Shown piece after piece: positions 22,161 to 32,818 of a stretch of DNA of 64,000 nucleotides. Position 1 is the first letter of the stretch. Every line of letters begins with the position of its first letter. The DNA comes from Chrysoporthe austroafricana (lineage: Eukaryota > Ascomycota > Sordariomycetes > Diaporthales > Cryphonectriaceae), in NCBI GenBank assembly GCA_001051155.2, contig JYIP02000007.1, forward strand, positions 2,854,342 to 2,918,341, read 5' to 3'. A program made the translations under genes and the position numbers. The notes under the pieces were generated by a model. It saw nothing but the letters and a program-made list of their open reading frames with translations. It made no database searches and was not told the origin of the DNA.

Positions 22161-22390
22161 GACGAAGCTTGAGGAAGAGGAGGAGACAAGCTGGGCAGAC
22201 GAGCTGGCCCGCGCACACGAGGCCCGGGCCCCGCGTACACAGCTGTTCTTTGTGCACACAGCTGTCTTTCGCCTGTCCTTCGCGCGCATAGCTGTTCCCT
22301 GCCATGCCCTGCTGTGCCCTGCGCAATCACAGCCGAGTAGGCTTATGTCCGACTATAGCCGAATCACGTAATCACGTGCACTTTCCTCCT
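22140..22390. repeat. Mosaic repeat, partner of 13400-13730
   Basis: 22140-22240 is a direct copy of 13604-13720; 22240-22380 is an inverted copy of 13400-13540. The junction lies in the GCCCGCGCACACGAGGCCCG segment. The partner copies are about 8.7 kb apart. Confidence 0.7.
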
Positions 22391-22610
22391 CTGTACAGAC
22401 AAGCCCGTGCCTGTAATGGCTTTGTCGTGGCCCTTCCATTGTCAAGGCCATTCCACTCCTCTTCCTCCTCCTCCTCCTCCTCCTCCTCCTACATTTTGTG
22501 AATAACACCCCTGTTCTGAAGGTGCTGCTAAAACGAGGCGGAGGCAAAGCCATTATCGACAATCATCCCAAACACTCTCTTCCGACAAACACTCTCTTTC
22601 GACAATCAAC

Positions 22611-23198
22611 ATGGACCCTACCCGCAGTGGTCAACCTCAGGCCGACAAGCCCTCCACAGTTCCCGAGACAATGGACAATCCAAATCAGCCAAAGACAAAG
22701 GACAGCGTACCGCCATTCAGACACCACCTCCCCGCTTGCCACCTCCCCTCTATTTTCACCCCGATTACGGAGAATCTTTTGGAGCCGATCGAACCGGCCC
22801 GTCTTGAGCGCCTACAGCAAATGAAAGCCGATGAGAAGGCGGCGAGAGACAATTTGGCTTCCATGTTCGAACGTGAAGCTCGACGCCAGATCGCCGAGGC
22901 CAAGGAGACACGCCCTCGTTCCGTACCTCACGGGCTGCAGGAAATGAGCTGGGAGGAGGGCGAGAAGTTTCTCGCTAACATGACAGCACCCGCAGACCCG
23001 AACAAGTCCTACCATCTATCGCCGGAGAAGCTGGCTGAGTACGAGAGCGCGGCTGTCACCCTGCCTGCTGGCCGCGTCCCCGAGGCCAAGAAGACACGCC
23101 CTCGTTCTGTACCTTACGAACCGCAGGAAATGGGCCGGGAGGAGGGCGAGGAGCTTCTCGCCAACGTAACAGCACCTGCAAACCCGGGCCTGTCCTAG
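22611..23198 (+). CDS. Hypothetical protein with internal tandem duplication, shortened by a TAG
   Basis: The ATG at 22611 follows CATC and AACA contexts and starts a 195-residue soluble, charged protein without a signal peptide. Residues from about 98 to 148 (ETRPRSVPHGLQEM, EEGEKFLANMTAP, HLSPEKLAEYESA) are repeated from about 159 (KTRPRSVPYEPQEM, EEGEELLANVTAP). In the second copy the codon that is TAC (Tyr) in the first is TAG at 23196, and the same frame would otherwise run to a stop at 23241-23243 with the matching end LAEYKSAE. So the duplication came first and a point change then shortened the protein. No domain is recognised. Confidence 0.5.
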   Translation: MDPTRSGQPQADKPSTVPETMDNPNQPKTKDSVPPFRHHLPACHLPSIFTPITENLLEPIEPARLERLQQMKADEKAARDNLASMFEREARRQIAEAKETRPRSVPHGLQEMSWEEGEKFLANMTAPADPNKSYHLSPEKLAEYESAAVTLPAGRVPEAKKTRPRSVPYEPQEMGREEGEELLANVTAPANPGLS

Positions 23199-23249
23199 CA
23201 TCTATCGTCGGAGAAACTGGCTGAGTACAAGAGCGCGGAATAGGGTTCC

Positions 23250-23672
23250 AGAGACACCGTATATAGCTGTGCTCGCCTGTACAATATACTCTCTCAACTA
23301 CAATTCACCGAGGATCTCTTGCGCTGCTGTTTATATCGGTTAACCATGGTGAACTCGCGGTGAATCTACTTTGTTTTCCTCCTCCCACCAACGCGACCAC
23401 AACCACTACAACCATCACAACCGCCATTCCCAGTCGCGTCGTCCCCGTCATCACTGTCATCCATTACATTCTTGCTCATTGTTTTGGTTCAGGCCAATAC
23501 CACTAACAGTTTCTCGTTGATACACCAAGTTTTTCGTGGGCCAGCTAGGGCTGTGCTAATAAGGCCACCAACACCACCATAACCAAAACGCGTCACGCGA
23601 CTACCAGGTTGTTACCCTTTCGTGAATGCCTCGTCGTAAGACCAAAACTGATAGGAAACAGTACGTTTAGCC
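23250..23672. other. No gene seen
   Basis: Spacer rich in CCACAACC-type words (about 23390-23470). I see no promoter motif that I can name in front of the relic at 23673. Confidence 0.4.
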
Positions 23673-24881
23673 ATGCCCAACTTTTACGCAGTGCCGTACC
23701 CTATATCCCAGGAGGACCCCTCCAAGGTTTGCCGGCGAAGCAGGACTACAGAGTACGCCAAGTACGTATACAAGGCGTCGCTCAAGGACCGCCTCTCCCT
23801 GGAAGGATACCGGTGGGCCATATACCTGTTTGGCGGCAAGAGCCGATTTCACTGCGATATATACGTGACAAAGAACTACTTAAGCAATTTCCTTTATCGC
23901 CAGGAGGCGCATACGGTAGCCTTCTGCCAGGCCCTGATTGACGAAGGCTATACCGATATCGTAGACCGGGAGGTCGAGTATAATATTTACGTCCCTAACA
24001 GCGAGCTAGGAAGCAGTGAGATTAGCCGGCCACTGATTACGGAGGAAGCCCAGGAGCTTATCCTGAAATATCCCGTACTTTGTTAGGTTGACCGCACCAG
24101 CCCCATATACGAGGGCTAGGATCTTCACCCTGACGCATTCATCGGGGCGGATGCCGGTACGAACGAGGATACGGACGACGGACTAACAGATAAAACTAGT
24201 AGGGGAGCATTACCAGAATTCACTACGAATTTACTAACCGTCCGTGGCCCTGTCCCCGCCCTATATACCCTATCCACTACCTGTCGCGTCCGCTTTCCAA
24301 CCATAACTTCGAGAGACGAGCGCCCGCGAGATGGGCGTGGCCGGTACGTCAAGGATAAGGCTGGTCATACGATACCAGGCAGTCGCGGCGCTCTCACCCA
24401 AAGGGAGGTAGATGCCGTCCGTCATGCCGCCAATATAGCAGAAGTTATTATGGTCCACGAATATGGACAGGATACGGCCTTCGCGGCCTGGAAAAAAACG
24501 GCCAAGACTATCAAGCCCATACTGAGCAAGCTTGGGGCCTCCGAGCCTACTACGCCGGTCGCAGACCTGAGCCCCGCCGCTATGATAGAGCGGAATTTTA
24601 CAATACCGGCCAAGCGCTGACGAATCATGGATGAAACCATTAACCTGACCGAGGACGACCAGCATAGCACGGCTGGTCTGTTTGCCATACCAAGCCGGGC
24701 TCCTCGAGCCAGTGTCAGCAGCACCCTGCCCGTCCGGGTCATGCCTCGCGCTGCCCCCGCCTTGTTAGTCAAGCACGACCCCAAGTCCAAGGCTACCGAC
24801 GCCGAAGTCGCGGTGTATTATCGGACCCGCCCATTGCAGCGCAACAAAATGGTAGGTATGCCTTGCTCCCGTACAGAATAG
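23673..24881 (+). pseudogene. Unknown 400-codon relic with three nonsense codons
   Basis: From the ATG at 23673 a single frame keeps protein-like composition to 24881, interrupted by TAG at 24084-24086, TAG at 24117-24119 and TGA at 24618-24620. The first and second stops sit where CAG (Gln) and the third where CGA (Arg) would be expected, so all three are C-to-T changes. Readable parts include SLEGYRWAIYLFGGKSRF, a helix RHAANIAEVIMVHEYG and a Lys-rich KKTAKTIKPILSKLG. I recognise no family. A transposon or other selfish-element protein is a reasonable guess because such sequences attract RIP, but nothing proves it. Confidence 0.55.
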
Positions 24882-24977
24882 ATACAAGAGCGAATCTGAT
24901 ACCCACAAGAGCACAGTAGTATTGTTGGTTAGTGGCGCTTGGCGCAAGAGCTGTGCGCAGTGCAAGGCTCCCTCCTG

Positions 24978-25001
24978 AATTCTGTGTCTGGACACAGAAT
25001 T
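24978..25001. repeat. Perfect short palindrome, 11-bp arms
   Basis: AATTCTGTGTC and GACACAGAATT are perfect inverted repeats separated by TG. It lies in a gene-free spacer between two relics (24882-25211), and no T-run follows, so it does not look like a terminator. Confidence 0.8.
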
Positions 25002-25211
25002 TTTGCGATGAGTCAGCAAGCCTTGCGCAGAGAGAGCCCACCCAGCCCGCGACGGTCGAGCACGCAGGCGCCGTTCCCCTAGCAGCGCTTGCGGCAGATT
25101 CGCTTCTGTAGACAAGCGATTTTGTTCCATACTCTATTATTTTATCAACTTTTCATTCTGTCAACCCTTGCCCTTTCGTCCTGTCAAACCCCCCCCCCCC
25201 AACCCTTCATC

Positions 25212-26588
25212 CTAGCCCTGTGATTCACGACGTTTCTGCTCTCCGGCGATGGCTGCCTGCCTCCGAGGCCGGCCGCCACGGTTCGACGGTCCAGCCCCGG
25301 TGCCCGCCGCAGCCCCGGTGCCCGCCGCAGCCGCAGCCGCAGCCGCAGCAGTCCCCCTCCGCTTCGCATCCTTCCGAGACTCCGGACACTCGGCATCAGC
25401 CGCCTCCGCCCTCCTCTCCTCGGCCTCTTCCTGCGACAGCACGTATGCCTCGTCCTGCTGGCTGAGCTGCTCTGGGGGCTCAGGTTCGTAGTACTGCTTT
25501 ATAATATTCTTGGGTCTTTGCCGTCGCTGTTTTGGAGCGGTAGCATGTCTTTCGGCGTCGACAATAATTGCGTTAAGCTTGTCGAAAGGGATCTGGAGCA
25601 GCTCGGTTCTGTCCGTAATGCCTTCTATTGACTGATCGCCGAAATCACGAAGCTGGAACTTAAGAGTACCAGGCAATACTTGACCCGATTCGTCTCGGAT
25701 TACCTGTAAATATATGTTAGTTTAGATATAGCTAAAAGGCAAAGCAAATATACTTACCATCTCTTCTTTTTTGACTTTGAAGGTATTGTTGGCCGTTTCC
25801 TGGCGCCGGTATTCCCAAAGCCGGGCTTCCTGTCCGAAGCCAATATCAATTCCGAAAACAACCTGTATTTCGAATGCATTCGTTCCGAGCAAGTAATGGT
25901 CGGCAATAAGGTCCAGATTTTTCCTTTTGTTTGTATGGGATATTTCCATAATAACACCAGGATAATCTTCCTTATATATTGTCCACGAACTATCAGGCTC
26001 GTGTTGGGGCGGTACCTTAGCAGGAGTATAGTTTTCGAATTGTAATCGTGTTGATCCTGTAGGCTTGATACGAGTGACTAGCTGCATAGCTTCAGCGGAG
26101 CCGCAAGAGTAGATCCGAGTCAGCTCTTTTTCGATCAACTTATCGACTTGCCCGCCTACGATTTCGTGGAAAGGACCAGGCATTCTGAAAACGACCTGTT
26201 CTAGACCGGGAAAATAATCGTAACGCAGCTTGTTCTCGTGGTACCAAAACAGGTCGGGCTCGAGATGCTCCGCCTGTACGATAGCTTCTTGCAGCGCCGT
26301 CCAGTCGCGAACAGATACCTTAACTGGGACTCGGAACCAGGTGAGCAGCCTTTACCGGTCCGGGAACGACGCGACGGCTTACTCCAGCTCGTGGCTAACG
26401 CGGGCCGGGGAGAGAGAAGGGTAGAGAGAAGAAGGATGGGCGTGGGCGTGGTGGGCGTAACGGTCTGGGTCTGGGCTTGGGCCTGGGCCTGGGCCTGGGC
26501 CTGGGTCCGATATAGAGGCATCTTTATGCTCGTGCTGGTCGCAGCGCGCTAGCACGGGCCCGCCGCTGTCTGTAGGCTTGCATTCCAT
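25212..26588 (-). pseudogene. Restriction-nuclease-like (ExS) family gene with borrowed N-terminus, broken
   Basis: Paralogue of 48522-49786. The ATG at 26588 opens a leader nearly identical to that of 60121-61638 (KPTDSG, HEHKDAS, SDPGPG), and the same frame runs on through TAA at 26379-26381 and TAA at 26352-26354 into the nuclease-like part (WFRVPVKVSVRDW, EPDSSW, YPGVIMEISHTNK, IQVVFGIDI). The Asp of PDSSW and the Glu of MEIS are candidate PD-(D/E)XK residues, with Ser in the usual Lys place. An intron at 25704-25757 (GTAAGT to TTTACAG) joins KKEEM to VIRDESG, as in the paralogue. The C-terminus has alanine repeats and basic clusters. The two stops are C-to-T changes of CAA. The intact frame on either side suggests recent inactivation. 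Confidence 0.7.
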
Positions 26589-26850
26589 AGTTTGTTGCGT
26601 TGTCAAGCGTGTGAAGTAAAGTGAATGGCAGAAGTGAAGTGAATGGCAGAAGTGAAGACGGAAGACAAGGGGGCTATGAAAGATATCAGTTAAGGGCGGC
26701 GAGCGCAACCGAGCTAGCAAAGCGGTTAGCTACTTATAGTTTTTCCTAACCGCTAATTGCTATTATGCGCATACTTAAGAGCTTTTATTAGAATATTCTA
26801 TTGTAAATATACAAGCAGTTCGGTAGATATTAATCAGCAAAGCTTCGCTT
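26589..26850 (-). promoter_or_regulatory. Promoter and 5-prime leader duplicated from the 60121-61638 gene
   Basis: The region upstream of the minus-strand ATG at 26588 matches 61639-61850 closely: TTGTCAAGCGTGTGAAGT, GAATGGCAGAAGTGAAGACG, CTACTTATAGTTTTTCCTAA, TATTCTATTGTAAATATACA and AGCAGTTCGGTAGATATT occur in the same order. Similarity stops at about 26832 and 61833. The present copy has a 17-bp internal duplication (AGTGAATGGCAGAAGTGA). TATA-like words (ACTTATAG) lie about 130 bp upstream of the start. Confidence 0.75.
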
Positions 26851-27454
26851 ATAGTGAGCTTAGTTGATTACTAAGCGAGCAAACGAAGCTTTGCTTAGTT
26901 GAATTCTCTTTAAGGGGTCCTGCACGGACCAGGCTTGGCATGTACCTATTTGATAATTGGTCCGGACTATTCGCTCCGGGAAAGGGTTAGGGTCCTGCGG
27001 GGGTCTAGGGGTTTTGGGGGGGCTGTAGCGGGGACACCGCACAGCAGGACAAAGCAACAGGCGCAGGGCAAGAAGCGTGAGAGGGCGGGCAGAGAAGATC
27101 AAGATGCCCGCTATGACCGATAATGTGGACGCAGCCAATGAGTACAACATGAACGACTGTCTTGTCACCATCAATGAATGTATGGGAAAGGGACAAACCC
27201 GAGGTCACGCATCGGAGCCGACGCGGCTGCAGCGCCCCAAATCGGCCGTCGGCTATAATTGGTTGCTGCAGCAACGGGTGTGGCTGGATCGTCCAGCGCT
27301 TATGTCATCGCATTGCCAGTGTTTTGGCGCGTCTGATCCCTTTTCAATACTACCCATTCCGAGCAACAAAGATTCCCCCCCCCCTTCTTCTTCTTTTTCT
27401 CGCCGGCGCGGTGGTTCTCTTCCCAGTGTATATGTCCGTCGCGCTCTCTCGCCA

Positions 27455-29252
27455 ATGCCGTCCGACAAGGTGACAGCCTGGTTGTCGGGTCTTTCGGCTG
27501 CTTTCGATATTGACCCCTCCCACGAGAACAGTTCTCTATTGGCAGACGGGCACACGCAGGAACGGGGACAGGAACGAGCCCGCACAAAGAGGGCGAGAGA
27601 GAGCGCGGGAACAACGATAGGAGCGGGGACAGGGACGAGTGCGGCGCGCCACAGGCCGGTCTTGCTATTACCGTCGCCACCGCGGTCCTGGTCTGTGGAC
27701 ATGGAGCCTGACATTCCGGAACACGAGCAACAGCGCAAGCGTATACGGACAGGCCGCAGCAGTAGGGGCTCTCCTGATGTCGGCTGCGACGGCAGCGACG
27801 ACAGAGACACGAACCAGACCCCCCGCGCTCCGAGGCAACCCCAGGCCCCGCCGACCCTCGAGGGCAGCCTGCCGTTCCCGCCCACGGCACCAGCACCGGC
27901 GATGCCGACCTCGAGGCCATATGCAGCAGGATCACTGGGTGAGGACCAGTCCGAAACAAGCACATCGGCATCCATCGCCGCCACAGGGGCGGGCTCAAGA
28001 GGAGGAGAGGGCAGAGCGGGGGGTGGCCACGAGAGCAGAGGGAGCGGGCGGACGTCGCCCCGAAAGAGGCTCCGCAGGCTTGCCCTCCAGGACGACGGCA
28101 TCGCCGCGAGGAGTTTTGTCGGGCCCGGCACGGACATGCCCGCCGGCCTGAGGGGCCTGCTGGAGGAGATGATGGACATCAGCAACGGCATCGGCATCAT
28201 CTCGGCGGAGCGGCGCCCGGAGATCGAGGAGAGGACGGCGGTCGGGGCGGCAGCAGCGGGCACGCTGCTGTTCCGGAGGCCGCACGCGATCCACTACGCC
28301 GACCCCGGCGCGGCCCAGGACCAGCCGCAGCGGAGGCGAGACGCGCTGGGGCTGATGACGCCCCGTGTGGACGACGTCCTCTGTATCCTGGAGTGGGCGG
28401 CCGAGTGCACCACACAGGCCGCCGAGGAGGCCATGTGGAACTCGGCTGTGCATTTCCCGCTGCTGCAGATGGCTGTCTACGGCGGGCGCAGGGTGCCGCT
28501 GGCCCGACGATCACCAGAGGGAGGAAGTGGTGGCGGCGCCACGGCGGCAGTCGGCCTCACACAGTGCACCACAGCCCGCATCATCCGTGAATATCTTCCC
28601 GTCAGCGAGACCTCTGCCAAGCAGGTCGACTTCTGCTTCTGCCTGGATGTTCGGGAGCCGGCGGCGGCGGCTCAGATCGACAACCTCCGGGCTTCTCTCC
28701 CCCTGCAGTCCATCAACCATACGAGCCTGGAAGGCCCAATCAGTCGCCCGGTCACCGTGAGCTGTGAGTCTAAGAAGCTCGACTCGGACGGCGGCGCGAT
28801 CCAGGCCAAGCTGCAGGTCGGTATCTGGCATGCCGCGCAGTGGAAGCTCCTCAAGGCCCTCGTCATGCGGCAACGACGTGGCGACGACGGCGACGACCGA
28901 TATAGCGGCCTAGGACAGCCGCAGCCTTCACTGCCGCCTTTTCTGCCTGCTGTACTCATCTCAGGCCATGACTGGTCTTTCGCCGCCACCACCCAGTCGC
29001 AGGACAAGACAGTAGGTTGCTCTCCCCGGCTGGCCGGCTGGCTGCCTAGCTGGCTGGCTGCTACTAGCTTTTCCCGACTGAATGATGAACTAATAGAACG
29101 CCTCTTAGGTGTTGTGGACCGAATATCCGTTTGGACATACTCGTGATGCTATCGGGGTATATAAAGTCGTCTGCGGCCTCCAGAGGCTGGTCGCATGGGC
29201 GATGGATGACTACTGGCCATGGTATCGGAAAGAAGTGCTGAATCTACCGTAA
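27455..29252 (+). CDS. PDDEXK_12-like (PF20516-type) nuclease-fold protein
   Basis: Two exons: 27455-29011 and 29109-29252, joined in phase 0 across a 97-nt intron (GTAGGT to CTCTTAG), giving about 566 residues. I chose the ATG at 27455 because SDKVTAWLSGL resembles the start of this fungal family; the frame is open further upstream. Residues 40-330 are disordered, Arg/Pro/Ser-rich. The C-terminal third has VDFCFCLD (Asp392), INHTS, CESKK (Glu438-x-Lys440), LQVGIWHAAQW and LISGHDWSF, then in exon 2 LWTEYPFGHTRDAIGVYK and DYWPWY, in the order expected for PD-(D/E)XK superfamily 12. The active-site Asp, Glu and Lys are kept, so it may be catalytic. Substrate and biological role are unknown. Confidence 0.8.
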
Positions 29253-29565
29253 AGGGCTGCCAGATGAAGAGTAAAACAGCCCGAATCTGCACCCTCAGCT
29301 GCCAGCCGGGGGAGCCGGCCCAGAGGTCGAGGAGGTGGAGCACGAGCCGAACTTGTCGGCGTGCGAGGATGCTAGAAGATACGGCCGACGGCGTGGATAT
29401 GGCCTTGTAAGGCGCGGCCGTTTGCTTATTCGATTGTCAGCCGCGCAAATGAGCGGATAGATATCAACGGAGCAGGGAACGGGACCGGATGCAGAGTGTT
29501 CTTTGCGCATTCGTAACGAGCAATGGGGTTATTGAAGCTTGCCTCAAATTGATGCTAATACCGTT

Positions 29566-29868
29566 CCTAATCTATGGTGACGGTGTTATCGATAGCGATG
29601 GTGCTGGTGCTGTCGATGACGCTGTCGATGGTGCTGGTGCTGTCGATGGGGCCGATGCTGTCGATGGGGCCGATGCTGTCAATGGGGCCGGTGCTGTCAA
29701 TAGTGCTGCTGTTGTCGATGACGCTGTCGATGGCGATAGTGCTGGGTACTATCGATGGGGCCGGTGCTGTCGATGGTGCTGCTGCTGTCGATGGCGGTAG
29801 TGCTAGTGCTGTCGATGGTGCTGTCGATAGCGCTGTCGATAGCGATGGCGACAACAATGGTATTGGTT
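29566..29868 (+). repeat. 15-bp minisatellite
   Basis: About 300 bp built of GTGCTGTCGATGG-like units (for example GGGGCCGATGCTGTCGAT twice at 29648-29684). Frames read as repeated Asp-Ser-Ile/Val on one strand or Leu-Ser-Met on the other and are not genes. It lies 300 bp after the end of the PDDEXK_12-like gene. Confidence 0.85.
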
Positions 29869-29880
29869 GTATATAAATAC

Positions 29881-30233
29881 AAGTAGAATTTTCAATTTTC
29901 AAAAGCTCTAGCAATATCCCAAGGGGGACCTTGCCCTCCCATTGCCCACTCCCAAAGAGGTTATAATCGTAATAGCATGCCTTCTTTCTCAGCTACCCTC
30001 TTCAACCACTACGTGAATTCATTTAATGGGAGGGGTGGTAAATACTTCCGCACTTGAGATTCTACCAGTCCCTGCTTTGCATTTTTTTTCTTTTCTGAAC
30101 TGACCAGAGCCTGCACGAGAACTATTTGTAGAGAACAGAGGTTAGAGCACGCCGCTCCGGCCGGCCTGTCAGCGGCGTGATGCTTCTGGCCCATCCTCTG
30201 TTCCGTTGAACAACGAGACGAGAGCAGCCTGTC
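29881..30233. other. No gene seen
   Basis: AT-moderate spacer with a T-run at about 30080-30092. No RNA gene or repeat shared with the rest of the window was noticed. Confidence 0.4.
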
Positions 30234-31049
30234 TCACCACGCCCCGCAGATAGAGTAGACCAGGTGCCGAGGATGCGCAGTCCGCGGAGTAGTGAACACA
30301 AGCCCAGAAGTGACGATGTGGAGCCGAATGGTAGGGCCCGTGTGGACATCAATGTCAAAGATCATAGTCGCCTCGTTGCCCGCTTCCCTAACCTTCCTGA
30401 CGTACTTCTCGTATCCTGAGCCAGCAGGCAAAGCAGTTCTTGCGGGACTCGGCGTATCGTCTGCGGATATCCTCGAGTTTCTTGGGAAGTTTATGTTTAA
30501 GTCGTCTTGATACCTGCCAAGGGCTCGCTCGAATCCTGCCCGTCTTCCCATCAGCCAGAGCAACAGTGTTACGGTCGCGCAAGGCAGCCGAAATCAAGGC
30601 CAGGAGCTTCTGGATGAAGTCGAAGGGAAGTCGTCGGGCTTCTTGCCCAGAAACACATCGGCCTCTGCCGTCTTCCCGAAATAGTAGTTCTTCAAGGTCT
30701 GCAAGTGGCGGATCTCCCGCCAGGCGGCCTCGCTGACCTCGCTTTGCAGCCCGGCTGTATCGACGCTAAACGTCGGCCTGCCGTAGCTGCCCGACCTTAG
30801 GCGACACCACTCTGCCGCCACGCCGACGACAAGGACAGGAATGGGGCACGCTTGTCTGCTGCTAGTCTTGGATTGCGCCCGCACGGGCCGCGTCGCCCTG
30901 GCTTCGAGTGCTGTGCGGCCCGCAGAACCTATCATGGTGTCAGTCAGCCAGGTGAAGGTGAAGTGAACCGAACCAACCCAAAAGATTTCTACCCCGCCGA
31001 GACTTGTCCTTGTCCTTATCCTCGGCCTTGTCCTCCGCCATTCGTTCAA
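30234..31049 (-). pseudogene. Unknown protein relic with frame changes
   Basis: Protein-like stretches follow each other on the minus strand in two alternating frames: EAAWREIRHLQTLKNYYFGK (about 30720-30660), FIQKLLALISAALRDRN (about 30610-30560) in a second frame, and GYEKYVRKVREAGNEATM then HTGPTIRLHIVTSGLVF (about 30420-30290) in the first frame again. At least one indel or an unseen intron is needed to connect them. A 5-prime part that would end at 31049 runs into the divergent gene at 31059. The family is not recognised. Confidence 0.35.
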
Positions 31050-31058
31050 CCAGTCATT

Positions 31059-31931
31059 ATGGCGTCTTCACCGTCACCGTTCACGACAGTCGACGAGCTG
31101 TTCAACCAGATAGACCGTACTGCCGGAGACGTTCTTGTTATTACGCGTATGTCTGTTTATTCTACTATTTTTGACGTATCATTGTATTGATAATTTATAG
31201 ATGTCTCCCTTCAAGATTACGCTGCCATCGATCGCGAACGACAGATTCGACGCCGAAAATTTCGATTTCAACGATATGATGCCAGCTCCGGAATCCTCAT
31301 AATTGCGATTACGACCGGTCTGCACGAACAGCTCCATTTGGAATTATATGCGGGATTTATAATGCAGGCTTATCGAATGGGTTTCGAGTGGAGGGATTGG
31401 GTAAGTATGGGTGCCACAACACAAGGCTATCCTGAAAGCAGCGGAGAAGGTGATTCAACCGGTGGTCCTGCACCAGCTCGTAAACCAGGTAGCGCTTGGC
31501 CAACACTGGTTATCGAAGCAGGATCTTCGGAATCACTACTGCAACCTCGCAGGCATAAGGATTGGTGGTTTAACGCGTCAAACCACGAAGTCAAGATTGT
31601 CGTTCTCGCCAAATTCGATCCTTCCCGGCGCATAATCTTGGAGAAATGGGAGCAAACACGACAGGCAGCGGAACCTCGAGCAGGAGCTACGACAACGCGA
31701 GCGGCTGCAGCCGACCTGGCGCCGGTCTTGCGACAGGTCATTACCATTACTCGGGATGCCACGACGGAGCCGCCATCATACAATATTGCTGGAGGCGAAT
31801 TGGTGATGAGCTTCAGGCTCCTATTCCTCCGAGAGCCAGGCCCTGGAGAGGGAGACTTTGTGTTTAGCATTCCTGACCTGCAGCACTACGCAGGAACAGT
31901 CTGGAGCTGCACACTGGATCCTGGGACCTGA
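31059..31931 (+). CDS. Uma2-like PD-(D/E)XK fold protein, intact
   Basis: Exon 1 31059-31146, phase-1 intron of 54 nt (GTATGT to TTATAG), exon 2 31201-31931, total 272 residues. After a short N-terminal part the protein has the layout of Uma2-type nuclease-fold proteins: FRFQRYDASSGILII, then GLHEQLHLEL (a helix with the typical His), then GEGDS, WPTLVIEAGSSES, WWFNASNHEVKIVVLAKFD and IILEKWE. Glu of VIEAG and Lys of VKIVVLAK are candidates for the active site, although the Gly after Glu-Ala is not the classic Lys. This arrangement is widely conserved in ascomycetes, with unknown function. The frame has no defects. It starts just 10 bp from the end of the minus-strand relic. Confidence 0.75.
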
Positions 31932-32039
31932 CGTGGTGCCTAGAGTGGGCTACGTAGGCTTCAACCGGGTGCCATCTCATGGGTACTGGCTGCTAGACTC
32001 TCCTGTCAGAGTGGTAGGCCATTGCCCTGTTTTGTTTTG

Positions 32040-32460
32040 GTCGTGTTGTGGCTGTCCTCAATCCCGGTCGCTGTAGGCAGGGCTTTAACAACACCTAGCC
32101 TAGAAACAGCCAATGGCTGGATGAACACAGTCTTTCAAAATGGAAGAATTGTTCCGCCAATAATAGCGGCATGATTACAAGTTGATTTCAGAAAGTGGGA
32201 TATATGCGCGAGTCGAGTCAAGGAGTGCGGTGCTTATGAGAATGGTGATCTATGGGAATGATCCGGTGAGGTGGTCTGGAGGCGCCCGGCAGGTCATGGT
32301 TGTCACTCAAGCAGTGGCTCCCAGCAGCCGCACTACAGGACGAACCCCAATTAGGCACCCCTGTTTGCCCACCCGCTGGGTCGCCCGCCGTTCAGGCTGG
32401 ATTCGTTGTACGGCGTGCCATTTGTGAGTGCCGCTTTGTTTTTTTTTTTTTTTATGGGGG
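32040..32460 (+). repeat. Repeat family B, interrupted copy
   Basis: CAATCCCGGTCGCTGTAGGC, CTAGAAACAGCCAATGGCTG and ACAAGTTGATTTCAG are followed, after about 200 bp of other sequence, by GCCATTTGTGAGTGCCGCTT and a T-run at 32428-32451. The gap suggests an insertion into the element. Confidence 0.65.
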
Positions 32461-32818
32461 GGGGGGCAACTTGAGGGATTGTGTAGCAGAGAACCTGGTG
32501 GGCCAGGGGAGATCGCCGTCTTGCTGCTGGAGACTAGGGGTTCCGGGAAGCGGGGAGGAAGAGGTGGGTCTCGAAGACCCTCACCACCGTGGGCCCGGCG
32601 CTGTTCTCCCGTCTCTTCGTCCGCGCCGGCCGGCCGATTTTGAGCGTAACGTAGGGCGGTCCACATACTCGTCACCGCGCCTCTGGTCAGCAAAAAAACT
32701 CGTGGTGGTACTACTACAGCTGCTTCAGGGTCTTGGGAACTGTAGGCTACGTGGTCTAGCTATATACATCCCCCCTCCCCTTCCTTCTCTCTCACACACA
32801 CTCTGGCTGGCAACGTAA

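Noticed and set aside
24125..24790. Minus-strand frames over the 23673 relic
   Set aside because: The plus strand has a continuous protein-like frame apart from three point stops, and the minus frames are its shadows.
29566..29914. Frames rich in repeated Asp-Ser-Ile/Thr (possible antifreeze-like or cell-wall repeat protein)
   Set aside because: A 15-bp minisatellite gives such repeats in every frame, and there is no signal peptide or start context.
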